Assembly: GCA_027922465.2 (NCBI GenBank)
Contig: BQMF02000032.1
Coordinates: forward strand, 620,001 to 684,000
DNA length: 64,000 nucleotides
Reading direction: 5' to 3'
Source: Turritopsis dohrnii
Lineage: Eukaryota > Cnidaria > Hydrozoa > Anthoathecata > Oceaniidae
In this document: positions 47,273-58,851 of the stretch, piece after piece
How the letters are laid out: each line of letters starts with the position of its first letter
Numbering within the stretch: the first letter of the stretch is position 1
The notes under the pieces: model-generated
The model's input: the letters and a program-made list of their open reading frames with translations, nothing else
The model's database searches: none
Told to the model about the DNA's origin: nothing
Program-made: the position numbers and the translations under genes

Positions 47273-48904
47273 CCGTGAGTTGGGGTGAGATTCAACTCTG
47301 CGGGGCGAGATTCAACATGCCAAAATCCAAGCTACATCTGGTCAGTAATTCAAATACATTACATTTTTAAAACTAAACCAAGTTATACAACAAAAAAAAG
47401 ATTTAAAGCAATCAAAACATTCATGAATGATTACCATTTAAAGAGACTATGGCTATTAAAATGTCACGATCCATCAATCTCGTTATGTACGGGCTTCAAA
47501 TGTTTTGACGTCGTCAAAATAGCCCCGCTGAACAAAACGCGTTTTCCAAAATGGGAATGTTGTTTTAGTTTCTCTGTGGGAAAAAATGTTTTCATAAATT
47601 TCATTTCGGTTCGTTAGATTTTGATATACGATGGTAAAAGTTGTTATAAGAAATAGTTTAAAATTTTAGGTTTTGACAACAGGTTTGTATATATAGAATT
47701 TCATAAATGGTCAGCGGTTTTTTTGGTGTGAATCACAACTACACACGCGGTTGCTTGCAAATGAAAGTGAATGCCTGGTTTCTACATTGCAAATCGGTTA
47801 AGTTGAGCCTATCATCATAGTCAGAGATTTCAAATCTTGTGACAAAAAGTTGTAGATTGCATTTTAAATGAAATATTGTCAGACAAGTATTAATTCAATA
47901 TTAACATCGGAAGCAAAAAGAAATATACGACGCGCACAATATCATTTTTTGCTATTTTATTTTTTTCCTTTGCAACAATGAAACTGCTTTTTCTCCAGAT
48001 TTATTGTCCAATAATTCTTTTGTGCATATTTAATGGTTGTGCACTCAAGATGAAATTTTGCGCTGCAACTATCACACACGATCCAGCGACTTTCACTCTC
48101 GTCGCCCCATTTTTGATCACATTTTTTGCAGACCCATTCCTCTTCGAAGAGGAAGCTTCCGTTTTACTTTTTAAATCGTTGGGTTGCAGGGCTCTTCCCG
48201 GAATTATATCCTTTTTCCTTGGACGTGCTGCACGTCAACTGAGTACCAATGGGAGTTGATGGAGTGTATACGGTGTGCACTTTTTAATCTTTGCACAAAA
48301 CCCTTTACAAAGTAATTGCACAGTCATCAATTCTCTCCATCGTTCTCTCCATCATTGCGTAAGACCCGCCGATAAGCTTTGTAGGTGCGCTGGGTTGGAC
48401 GGAAAGGTGTTTTAGAGGGCGATATTGCTCAGTGAAAACCACCGTCTTTGAAAAATAAATTTTGCGCACAGTGATCAATCATCTCCTTCAGTTTGTTTCA
48501 CTACATAGCTTCCGCCCACGCACCCCAAAATACGACCCGCGCATTAGTAGCTTTTATAAACACACTTGTGAAAGAGCGAAAGGTGGCTGGGGGCGGAGGG
48601 TGGACATCACTTCATGGAAACCCTCTTTGAGAAATCCTAATTGGTGGTATAAAAATAAACGTGCACGGCTTTACGAAGTCTTTTAACTCGTGTTGGGATT
48701 TGAAGAGCTCAAAGACAATTTACATTCAGCATTTGTAAAAATATAAAAAAAATTTTATTGTAGAGTGTAGTATAGATTACATCTTGGTTCAGATATGCGA
48801 TGTTGTTGTTTTGAAATTTCGAATTATTTTGTTGAATGTTGTGGTCTGGATAATGGTGCTGTTGAATCTCACCCCACTGAGTTGAATCTCACCCCAACTC
48901 ACGG
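47273..48904. mobile_element. Pogo-like element, TA target, transposase remnant
   Basis: TIRs starting CCGTGAGTTGGGGTGAGATT are inverted at 48881-48904, and TA flanks both ends (47271-47272, 48905-48906). A second GTTGAATCTCACCCC copy lies just inside the right end. The interior keeps a PHD-finger remnant on the minus strand but no intact transposase. Confidence 0.8.
47957..48142 (-). pseudogene. PHD-finger remnant of a transposase C-terminus
   Basis: The minus-strand frame encodes EEWVCKKCDQKW, then WIVCDSCSAKFHLEC and a closing FHCC before a stop. This is the Cys4-His-Cys3-like spacing of a PHD finger as found at the C-terminus of some pogo/jerky-type transposases. Upstream the frame is broken by stops. 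It was missed by start-codon-based ORF calls because no start is present. Confidence 0.65.
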
Positions 48905-49703
48905 TAAGTTCTGAAGCCATTAAAATCATTAAGTGTGTGACATAAGTGTTTCAGAAACAATATCGAAAGCATGCAAGATCAATTTGAATTTATAGCTAGT
49001 TTACACAACTGTACTTACTGAAAACTTGTAAATTGAATATAATAAAGTTCCTGTTGCATCTTTTCAGAGTGTCCAACTTTCTTTCTCATGTTTCTCTTAG
49101 TTTAGGATATATTTCCATTTCCATTTTGATACAGATGTCACTTAGAAATTGATCCATTGTCTTAGTTTTTTGCACACAAGCGCTTCATTATTTCATCCGG
49201 ATCACGCAAATTTATTGCGTCATTGCATATGACATGTATATGGAGTATGAAACGGCGTCCGTATATCAAAAAGACCAGAAGCCCTGGTAATGAGATTAAG
49301 TATGAAATTGTAATAGTAAAAATATGCAGCCCAACTATCGCCAATTCTACAATAAGTATGGTGTGCCCATAGCCTTGAGCAAAAGATATAATTGCGGCAC
49401 CGATTTGTTCAGAACTCTGATTAGTATTCAGTAATGGTACTTAGTAAAACGAGTCAATTGAGGTTCAATAGATATCAACATTTCTATTAATCAAACTTAT
49501 GATAATTATTAAATGACTTAAATAATATTTATGCAATAATCGAAGAGACAAAGTGTATTTAGTGAAAAAAACCTGATACATTTTAATGACATATTTCTTT
49601 CAATTTTAAATATTTTTCAATAAAATTCTGGAATTACTCCCTTTGACCTTTCTATTTTGCAAATGCAAAAAATATGAGGTATCTATTCGCCATACGTTTT
49701 TTA

Positions 49704-50168
49704 ATAATAAAAACAAGAACATTCAATTAATTTATTTTATTAAACGAAGCTATTAAATATATACTAAATACATGAAAGTAATGAGACTTGTTATTTTCAA
49801 AACTAATAGTTTCATGCCTTCGCAATCGTCAGTTGAAAATAATGATACAAAAACGGTTTATTACAATTATAAGGCTTCATATACAATGCGTTAGCATCTT
49901 TTCATTTGACGTCATTACATCAGTCTTTCGTGTTGAAGCGGGCAAATGTATATTTATTTATGTGACGGCATTTCGAAATTAGTTCGGACCTGAAGTTGAT
50001 GATGTTGTCTTTCTGGGTTGCAATTTCTAATTTTTCGCCTATTATACTAAATAAATATATTAAATATACAAAATATCAGTGTATATTTTTAACCTGAAGA
50101 TGTAAAAGATACTTACGAAAAGCTTCGTTTAATAAAATAAATTAATTGAATGTTCTTGTTTTTATTAT
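49704..50168. mobile_element. MITE with 48-bp perfect TIRs
   Basis: The end ATAATAAAAACAAGAACATT continues for ~48 bp and is perfectly inverted at 50121-50168. No protein is encoded. The clean TIRs point to a fairly young insertion; the target duplication is obscured by AT-rich flanks. Confidence 0.8.
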
Positions 50169-50813
50169 ACAAAAAATATATATTTGGCGATATGCTATAT
50201 CGCCGTGACGTGTTATTTTACAGCAGTACTCATCTTCAGCTTTCGAGGAACTTCCTTGATTGAAAAACTTTTTCCATCGAATGTTGCACTAGATACTCTC
50301 TGAATGGAATCTGAAAACAATTCGGAGTTTCATACATTATTTTATAAGAAATTGCGATTTTTTGACGCTGTTTCAAGTCACCCCAGGTGTGCTTCAAGTC
50401 ACCCTGCTTTATGGTAATTCAAAGATTTTTAACTAATATGATAAAGTTTAGTGTGTCATTTATACAATGGCAGGGTTCACAGTGTCGGGAAAATCAGGGA
50501 AAAAACTATGTTTGACAGGAAGTTTATTTATTTATGAGCACATTCTGGTAGGTCACATGAAGCTGAAACGTCAGTGCAGCAGAATTTTGCAACCATTTAT
50601 TTTTGGGAAACATCCCTTGACCTAAAAGGAATAGTTTATGTTTTTTGAGTCCACAATATTGGCGACGAGGTGACGAAAGATTTTGTCTGGGGGACGGATC
50701 TGTGATGTTATAAAAGCCTTTGATTGACAATATATCTATAACCGTTGGTCGTAGTTTTCGAGCTCTACAAAATGGTTACACTTTCCATTTATTTTCCATT
50801 TTTTTTAGTTCAG

Positions 50814-50816
50814 TAT

Positions 50817-50863
<47 letters not shown>
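50814..50863. repeat. (ATTT)n microsatellite
   Basis: About twelve tandem ATTT units. The ORF across it is an artefact of the repeat. Confidence 0.95.
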
Positions 50864-50864
<1 letters not shown>

Positions 50865-52640
50865 GTTTTTGCAAAGACGGGGAAAGTCAGGGAAAAATTT
50901 CATATTGTTTATAATAGTGTCTATTACTGACTTTGTTTAATGATAATTTCAATTACCCAATCATCTTTCAATATTCTGTTTTTTGTTTCGGAGTTAACTA
51001 ACATGTTATTGTAATATTTCCAATCTTAATTTGAAATGTTTTATCCCTTCTCTAGCCTGTAAATCGATACTTCTGAATGTGTAATCTTGACTCTGTAGCA
51101 GTTTAAGTAGGCGAAACAGGGTGTTTTCAGAGAAAAGTCAGGAAAAATGATACCTTAAGGTGTGAGTAAGGGAAATCTTTGTGGAAATTTTCCTTTTCTT
51201 TTTTTTTTCACTAATCTGACATAAAATGACCTGAAATTTTGAATGGTACAATTGTTTTTTGGTAAAATAAATTGGAAATTTGTTTTTTTCATTAAAACAG
51301 TCCTTTTTCTATTTATCACTTCATTAATCATATATATAAACAAAACATGCAATCTAATAATACATGCCGAGAGAACTCTCATTGAGGATAAAATAATTAG
51401 TGAAGAAAAACTAACCATTGTTTGTGTATTTTTATCAAATAAAAATGAATTAACATAAACACACGTCATTTATGGTAAAGTGTATATCAGTCCCTCGATG
51501 CTTGTGGTGAGACACGAGCTATTGCTCTTGACATCTCTAAGGCATTTGGCAAGGTTTGGCATTGTGGCCTTCTTCACAAGTTGAAGTCTTACGGCATTTC
51601 TGGTTCACTCTTGAATCTTATTAAATCCTTTCTTAGTGGTAAGAGTATCAAGGTGGTTCTTGATGGTCATTTGTCTTCTTCTTACTCTATTAATTCTCAA
51701 GGTTCTGTTCTTGGTCCAACCATCTTTCTCATTTTCATCAACAACCTTCCTGATTGTATTCTCAGTAAACTTGCTATTTACACTGAGGACACTACTCTTT
51801 ACTCGTCTCTTAAAAGGACTAAGAACTTGTTTGATAAGGTTGAAATGGCTGCTGAGTTGGAGGACGATCTTAGGACGGTAGTTGAATGGGGTCAGAAATG
51901 GTTAGTTTCCTTCAATCAGTGACCTATCCAGGCACAATTTGATAGCGTTTGAACGCTATGGGCGCCCAAAAAATTATGCCCCAAAAAACTTTTTTTAATA
52001 CTGAGAAAGTACTTCCTTTTCACATGGAGACTGCTGCACTGTATTATGCTGATGATGTAACTTCATTATAACAACAATGTTCTTTCCTTAAACAGTATGC
52101 TAAAGCTGTCTTGTTGACTATTTACACATTAGGTAAAAGCAAAGAAAGAAAGAAAAAATCGCAAGAATTCATGAATTAGTTCTGGTAGCCTTACAATTTA
52201 ACATAAATAGGTGGCTTTTAAGGTACAATTCAGATAGGAAAATCATCTGGGAAATCATCTGCAGTCTTGTCAATGAAAAAATTGCCAGGCCTGCGGTAAA
52301 TAGCACGCGCAAAAGGGTTATTTGGTAGTTGAGGCGTGCGATTCTCAGTCTAGTCATTATGAGGCTCGTGATCCGCGCTAGCGCTTGCTATAACGCTCCT
52401 TGAGTTAGTTAAGACGTGATTTTAATCGCACCCGTAGATACTGTTTAAAAACATGCTGTACGTTGGTGCTCAATTGACAGCAAATCACTGAGGTATATTA
52501 AGTGATTTTTCGTTGTTGCTAGGGGGAAGGACCACCGTTGCTAAGGTAATTTTGAAATTTCCTTCGTTATACAAATTTCTTTGTTCACCTAAGGAAAGAA
52601 TATGAAAACATAAGTGGTACCAGTAGGACTCGTTTTCGTG

Positions 52641-53293
52641 TTATTCAATGAAATTAAAAAGCATCTTAGTTTCTCTTTAAAATATGATTTATCTTGACCA
52701 ACGATTGCAGACAGGATGTTCCCCAGTGAAAATGCTTCTGATTGGTCAATATTTCTGTACTCGTCAGCGAATTTCGTCGGAGTAGACTTGCTCGATATGA
52801 AGAAGTGGAGAAAATTTGAGTGCCGCTTTATGTGGACACTGTCTTGCAAACAGCTGCTACGTTGAGTCAAAATAGAGCAAATTCTTCAATCTTCTATTCT
52901 ATTAGGCCTTCCACATAAATGCAAGATGTTTACGAAATTGTTTGAGATATGAAAAAATTTATTTAAGTGCAAGTTACTAAACTAAGAAAACGCTCAGGGA
53001 TTTCCAAGCACTTCTGGTTACTACCGTTTTTCGTAGAGAAGATTGAGCTTTAGTCCAGGAAGCTCCGCAATTTTAGAGATTTCAATCTCCACAAACAGGC
53101 CTTGTCATGAGAGGCATGCGTAGGGAGTTGGAAACTAAGATGTTTTTTAATTCCATGTTATAAACGCTCGCCATTTTTCAAATTAAGTAAAAACAAAATT
53201 ATTAAAATTGTAAAAAGCTTTTCGGCTTACGCCATCATCAGTTACATTTTTTTAATTTCAATTTTCAATTTCATTTTTTTAATTTCATTGAAT
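52641..53293. mobile_element. Inverted-repeat element nested in the left arm
   Basis: TTCAATGAAATTAAAAAGCA at the left is inverted in pieces near 53125-53165 and 53275-53293. The outer element's left arm reads continuously across the ends (…CGTGTTA | TAGACGGG…), matching its right arm. No target duplication is evident. Confidence 0.55.
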
Positions 53294-53533
53294 AGACGGG
53301 TTTCTGTGTTTACATTTTTCGAAGCGCAACGCGCATGCGCAAAAAAGTGGAGGCAAAACAAATTGATTGCCTCCACCATTTTTGCAACGAAACAGTACAT
53401 GCGAAGGTTATAAATGCTCACTTACTTGTAATTTCCAACTTTTTTTCATATGTGTATGAAAATATATCATTATTCGAAGTTCGTGCTGTGCATATGGATG
53501 TACAGACAGAAAAACAAGCTCTTCTGAGTTGAT

Positions 53534-53672
53534 TTTCTATCGCTTTCCTCCAAAGAAAAGAGATGATCAAAAAGAAAGGTAATGGGTTAGTAAACTGAAG
53601 AGAAATGAGTGGCCTTAAACAGATGCAGACATTGAAAATGCTAGATTATGCAGTGCTCACTTCGTATCAGGT
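53534..53672 (+). pseudogene. Broken THAP zinc-finger domain
   Basis: The plus-strand frame reads FYRFPPKKRDDQKER, stop, WVSKLKRNEWP, stop, TDADIENARLCSAHFVS, then a GT donor. This is the middle of a THAP domain (FP…R…W…W…CS.HF) with two in-frame stops. A later segment, SNDKCNPSSCFPRT near 53890, fits the end of the same domain after an intron. Confidence 0.7.
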
Positions 53673-54620
53673 AATCTAAATCTTATTTTTTCAACTTTTT
53701 AAGGAAATTCAGCTTTGTAATTTAATTTTTTCTCAACTATTCTAGTTTGTAGTACCTCAACACACTGTCAATACTGCATAACACAACAAATATATTTGGC
53801 TTAGGTTCAATGGACATATGAATAAAGATTTCAATTTTCCATTATCGTGTGAAACAAACTATGAAGTGTTAATATTTTCTTTTTAATAGCCAAAAAGTCT
53901 AATGACAAGTGTAATCCATCTTCGTGTTTTCCAAGAACTCTTCTGATACAGACCACCAAAAGACTGAAAGGTATGAACACATAACCAAAAGAAGACTTCA
54001 GCCATAACCAGTACCCAAAGATCATAATGATGAGGAGACTTTTGATGACAATGATGAAAATCTATATCGTAGAAGGTCAGAAGAGATTTAATTATGAATA
54101 ATGTGTTTGGGGGAAAGTTCCATTTTTGCTAATGTTTTCGTCATAGTATTTTTTTTGCTAACTTGAAAAAGAACATCTGATTTGTACACAGTGATCAGCA
54201 ATGATATCTTATTTTTTAAGTGAAGAGCTGGTGAAAATTTCTTTTGTACATTCATTCTAATTTTTGTTGGTCTTGCTAAAGTTTTTCAAACATTGTATTT
54301 TTTTTAGACAAGGACAGCCTTAATGAAGATTGCAGCTACGAATGAAGAACTACAATCAACCAAACATGGTTTGAATAGTAGTAATGCCATGCTTTCAAAA
54401 TATAGAATTGATCTTCGACGCAGCATTAAAGAAAATTACAGATTGAAGAAAGCTATAATCAATATCAAGAATGAAAATGTGTTTTGATACAAACATGTTT
54501 CAAAGAATAAAAAAAATTGCTTTCTGCACCGGAATTTCCAATTCAATCTTTTAGCTACAAGCATTGATTTTTCATTAGTAAAACCTGATGTCTTAACACA
54601 GTAGAATTTGCTTGGGCTTT

Positions 54621-54836
54621 TCATATCATATATGTAAATATCTTGTATCTTGTAGATATAAAGAAATTATAAGCCTGTAATGACATATTCAATTTGTCTA
54701 TCCTAAACTCACTGGGTGTTTTGATAAGGTAATTGTATGTGTCTGGCCAAGTAACGTCTGGTAATTGATCAACAGAAACCCAACCATGTGAAATGTTGTA
54801 TGGGTCTTGAAGTAGTTCACCATTGCCGAGAGTCAA
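54621..54836 (-). pseudogene. Fragment of a transposon-type protein (SWIM/YqaJ-like group)
   Basis: The minus-strand frame has LPDVTWPDTYNYLIKTPSEF, then a LQAYNFF segment. This PDIYNYLI-TPS-AYNFF pattern recalls the N-terminal part of THAP/SWIM/YqaJ-associated proteins abundant in cnidarian genomes, from memory only. It is truncated at both ends and lies opposite to the THAP remnant. Confidence 0.4.
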
Positions 54837-56939
54837 TTTTTTAACATACTGTGCTTTATCACCATTTTCTAAGTTTTTCTAATATCCAGAGTATGTTTGC
54901 CACACAATTTTGTGTTGAAAACGAACGCACGTGTTTGGAAATGGAAGATTTTTATTTTTTGTAACCACACTTTCAAAACATGATTAAAAAAGATTGAAAA
55001 GCTTTATGTGTTTGTTAAGCAATACTTAAATCTGATAGGGAGAATCAAAATTTTCAATCAAACGATATTTTTTCTTGATCAACTATAATTTTATGAATGC
55101 CAATTTTTTTTCGAAGCAGAGTCATCGAGCGCAAGAAAACAATATTTTACAAGGCTTTGTTGCTCTTAGAATTTCAATAACAAAGATGGCTAAGTTTTAC
55201 GTGTATATTTAGAGGTCTATTCGATATTTCTCATACATTTTCCGTGTTTGTTTATGTTTTTTTGCCTCCAAAACCGCGCATGGGACTGGGAACGACAACA
55301 TGATACGTCACACGAAACCCGTCTATAACATGAAAACGAGTCCTACTAGTACCACTTTTGTTTTCATATTCTTTCGAAAGGTGAAGAAATGAATGCGTAT
55401 AACAAAGGAAATTTCCAAATTACCTTAGCAACAGTGGTTGTTCTCCCTAGCAACAGAACTTTTGGTGAATAATGGCCTAATTGTTCTCTCAAAACATGTT
55501 TTTAAATACGACGCATTAAAGAGCTAAAAAATGTTTAATTGACAATGAATGATTGAGTTTTAACTACTGGTAAACGGTAGTTGGAAAGTGCTTGGAAAAA
55601 TCCTTGACGCTATCCCCCAAAAATCTCTGGATACGTCACTGTCAATGCTTCGAAAACTAAACTTCTCTCTATTAATCGCTTCAATTTCTTCTGTTCTTAT
55701 GAACGGAAGTGAGCTTGCGGAGTCATCTCATGTTTGTCTTTTAGGTTTAACCTTCACAAAGAATTTCACATGGAATTTTTACATCAAGTCTATTGCTAAA
55801 TCTGCTGCTATGAAGGTTGGCTCACTTTTTCGTGTCTCACTTACTTTCAGCTGAATCTATCATTTACATGTTTAAGGCCACTATTCACCCTTGTCTTGAG
55901 TACTGCTGCCACCTTTGGGGTGGAGCCTCTGCTCATTGTTTTCATCTTCTCGATCATATTCAGAAGCGCTTAGTTAACATAGTTGGCCCTGATCTTTGTG
56001 CTAATCTTCATCCCCTCTCACATAGGAGAAACGTTACTTCCTTGTCTCTTTTCGATAAATACTCTCATGGGCATTGTTCGGATGACTTGCATCAACTGAT
56101 TCCTTCTCCTAAGACTTTCTCTCGGAACACTCGTCTCTCTTCGAATACTCATCCTTTGACTGTTCAGGTCCCAACATGCCATAAGAAGTTTTAGTATGAT
56201 CTACAATCTTTTAAATCCAAGGTTAGCGCCACCTTGGTCTGTCTTTATAACTCTTCTTCCTTTTCTCATCTTGTAGCTCTCTGCCTAGTAGTGGCTTCGG
56301 CCTTGCAGGGAGCAACCCATTAAATCCATTTTTTAAGAAAGTAATTGATACATTTGAAGCCCTAATGTAAGAATGAAGAGATCTGAGATGGAAATCTAGC
56401 AATAATTCAGCTGAATAGCTGATCTAAAAACATTTTTTTTATTTTTTTCGTAAGAATGAACAGAACTTGAGTTATGATGTTAACTGTGTTAAAAATATAG
56501 AAAAAAATAAGCCGTAAAAAAGAAGTGAAAATATCTTCAAAAATACACAATTTTCAGGAAAAAAGAAAAAAAAAACGTTTTTAGATTGACATCTTATTAT
56601 TTGAAAACGCCAAAAAGTAAAAGTGTAGGTTCAGCCATTTTGACAATGAAGCTTCAAATATAAAACACACACCCCTTTTTTATTAGCCTCAAAAACCTGA
56701 AATTATTATTATTTCACAAAATAATTTTGATATTTTCTGATAGAGCAGATTCATGGTTTTCTAAAAAATATATAGTATGATACCGAAACAATTTTTACAC
56801 TGAAATTAAGGATGTAAAAAATCATGCTTTTTCCTTTACTCAAGTCAGAGAAAGTCAGGGAAAATATTTTTGAAAAAGTGTTGGGTAACATCTTTGGATA
56901 GTCTTCCTATTCTAAAAGTACTATGGCAAAAATACTTAG

Positions 56940-58690
56940 ATTGAGAATCCCCCCATTTATTCTAGGACAATCACAGTTGGTGCCAATCTATAAAGGAAAA
57001 GAGAAAGCAAACCCAAAAACTATTGACTAGTACATATCTTTCACTTTCGTAAAATTGTTTGAGAAAGATAATTGTATAGAAAGGTTTAACCCTAAACAAC
57101 ATATGGTTTTAGAAAGGGAAGATCGTATCTTGTTAAATGGCTAATACATTGTGAAGAAATGTTAAAATCACTTGAAAAAGACTGGAGTTGACATAAAGCT
57201 TTCAACAAGATTGATTTTTAATTCCTATTGAATGATCAACCTACTCTATTTTATATGACAGAACCCAAAAAGTGAAAGATAATAGCTATAAATCTGAATC
57301 AACCACAGGAATCTGCTTTGTCTGATTATACCAGACATATTGCTGAAAATGTTGCAGAATCTTCAGTTAAATCGTTTGTTGATAATACAAAAGTAGCTCA
57401 AAAATTTTACACAGTGCAAGCTAACTACAATGAGACATAACACAGTCTTCTCCTTTTAAAAATACCATGCGTGCGGTAAAATGCACTCATAAAATTTCCT
57501 ATGCGTGCGATTCGTACCAGTGCGATCTGATATTTTACGTGATTGGAAAATATACCTCCTTTTAATAACTTTGAAAACGAATAAGTAATATCATTGCACA
57601 ATATTCTTTGTTTGTTTCTAAGGATTATTAAGAAACAAAAGGATTGAGTGATTTATAACTCGGAAAGTGAGATAGGATAACTTAATAAAAGTATGTTCTT
57701 AATTCGTAATATAATGAGGAGAAAAATTGGCACGATACATTTAGGAAAACCTTTTTTTTTCTTTATTACTTTTTAAAACTTCTTCATAACTTTTACAACT
57801 AAAACATGTCCATCTCATTATCACTCTGGCTCTCATCATCACTTATTCATATTCGTTATTTGACTCATCACTATTTTCATCTGTTGGTCCTGTTCTGTCA
57901 TTTTCGTCAACGGCGATCTTCTGTCGTTGACATTCATTATCGTTGAGTTGAAGTTTCCTCTTTTTCTGCAAATGAATATCAACTGCACGCTCGATAAGAT
58001 CTGCTCGCTCGTAATCGGACCAAATAGAGTCGTCGCACTTGATATTCATTGCCATTTCAACAAAAACTTATTGAATGAAATGACTAGCAGACTTTACAAT
58101 TTTTGTTTGATTGAACATGGCATGTCTTCGCAAGTCGAACAATAGGGCACGTGACGTTGAAGAAAAATGTATGAGAAAAAATATTGCACTCTGGAAATCA
58201 TTTCTAAATAGAAACCGGGTGACTGTAATATATTCCACGACATTTCTTGACTCGTTAAAATCATACGCTATGCCCACGAACAAAGGATTTTTTCACACGG
58301 TGATGACAAATCGGTGCGTGCAATCAAATGTACGTCTAGGACTTTTTACGCGTGTGATAGCGCGTGCGCGTGCGATTGCACTCGTCAAAAGGAGAAGACT
58401 GATAACACTATATGCGAAAGGGTAGACAAATTTCTGTTATATTAAATTAACCATGATCTAATATATTATATTTCATAGTTTATAAGTGACAGAACTATAG
58501 TAAAGTCAGGGACTTAAATATTGTTACATTGAATGACTGTGCTTTTGCAACCGTTGAGAAAAGTTGGATTCTACAAACATTTCAAATTGGGAACTCAATC
58601 AAATGATAGTAGAAATGTGTTTATAATTAAAAAACTAGTCTATTGCAGTGTAATAAATTGTCAATATTTTGAAGAGTTATCAAAATGAAC
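56940..58690 (+). mobile_element. Degenerate LINE RT fragment split by a DNA element
   Basis: Broken plus-strand frames: LVPIYKGKEKANPK (~56980), NPKQHM then FRKGRSYLVKW (~57090), LKSLEKDWS (~57165), HKAFNKIDF and KSFVDNTKVA (~57380), the last a worn FVDDT active site. The element at 57443-58401 interrupts it. More worn sequence follows to about 58690. Multiple stops. Confidence 0.6.
57443..58401. mobile_element. DNA element, CAGTCTTCTCC ends, 6-bp TSD
   Basis: CAGTCTTCTCCTTTT at the left is inverted at the right end (AAAAGGAGAAGACTG), with ATAACA duplicated outside (57437-57442, 58402-58407). The subterminal parts are rich in GCGTGCG motifs. The acidic minus-strand ORF at 57843-58055 (DENDRTGPTDENSDE) may be a leftover transposase tail. 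Confidence 0.75.
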
Positions 58691-58851
58691 TTTTATTATG
58701 AAGAATCACTGCTGGATCACAAAATGATCCTTTTTTTCCTGATTATGCTTAGCCTTTGTTGATTTTGGAATTTGTTGATTATGGAAAGTAAGTGTATGAA
58801 ATAGTGTGTAATTCCTGTCTAGGGTATTATTTATTTTGAGGATTTGAAGTA

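Larger units (their letters stand above)
47030..50404. mobile_element. Pogo/mariner-like composite with GGGGTGACTTGAAACAG ends
   Basis: CTGGGGTGACTTGAAACAG near 47048 is inverted near 50370-50390, followed on the right by a second GGGTGACTTGAA copy that would form the terminal repeat. The left terminus is worn. Two further elements (47273-48904 and 49704-50168) lie inside. The real boundaries need comparison with other copies. Confidence 0.45.
51917..55641. mobile_element. hAT-like composite element with THAP remnants, 5-bp TSD
   Basis: The ends CAGTGACCTATCCAG and, inverted, CTGGATACGTCACTG are flanked by TCAAT (51912-51916, 55642-55646); removing it restores the LINE reading frame. Further in, 52410-52640 and 55320-55520 form long imperfect inverted arms. 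The interior carries a broken THAP domain on the plus strand, a coiled-coil remnant at 54305-54480, and a minus-strand fragment at 54621-54836. A smaller element (~52641-53293) is nested in the left arm. Confidence 0.8.
51477..56330 (+). mobile_element. Degenerate LINE split by a 3.7-kb DNA element
   Basis: Plus-strand RT pieces lie at 51477-51916 (ALDISKAFGKVW, KSYGISGSLLNL, GSVLGPTIFLIFINNLPD, and a YTEDTTLY active site in place of YADD) and resume at 55642 (NASKTKLL-type join: TTCAAT|GCTTCG, then LLGLTFTKNF, HPCLEYCCHLWGGAS, IQKRLVNIVGPDL). The 3' end runs to ~56330. It is 5'-truncated and the altered active site makes it dead. It is in the same family as the copy at 25500-27480. Confidence 0.8.

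Noticed and set aside
50720..50914. ORF with repeated FIYL
   Set aside because: A translation of the ATTT microsatellite.
52589..52870. 93-aa minus-strand ORF
   Set aside because: It crosses an insertion boundary between two transposon parts and matches no domain.
57843..58055. Acidic 70-aa minus-strand ORF as a host gene
   Set aside because: It lies wholly within a TIR-bounded element; at most a transposase remnant.
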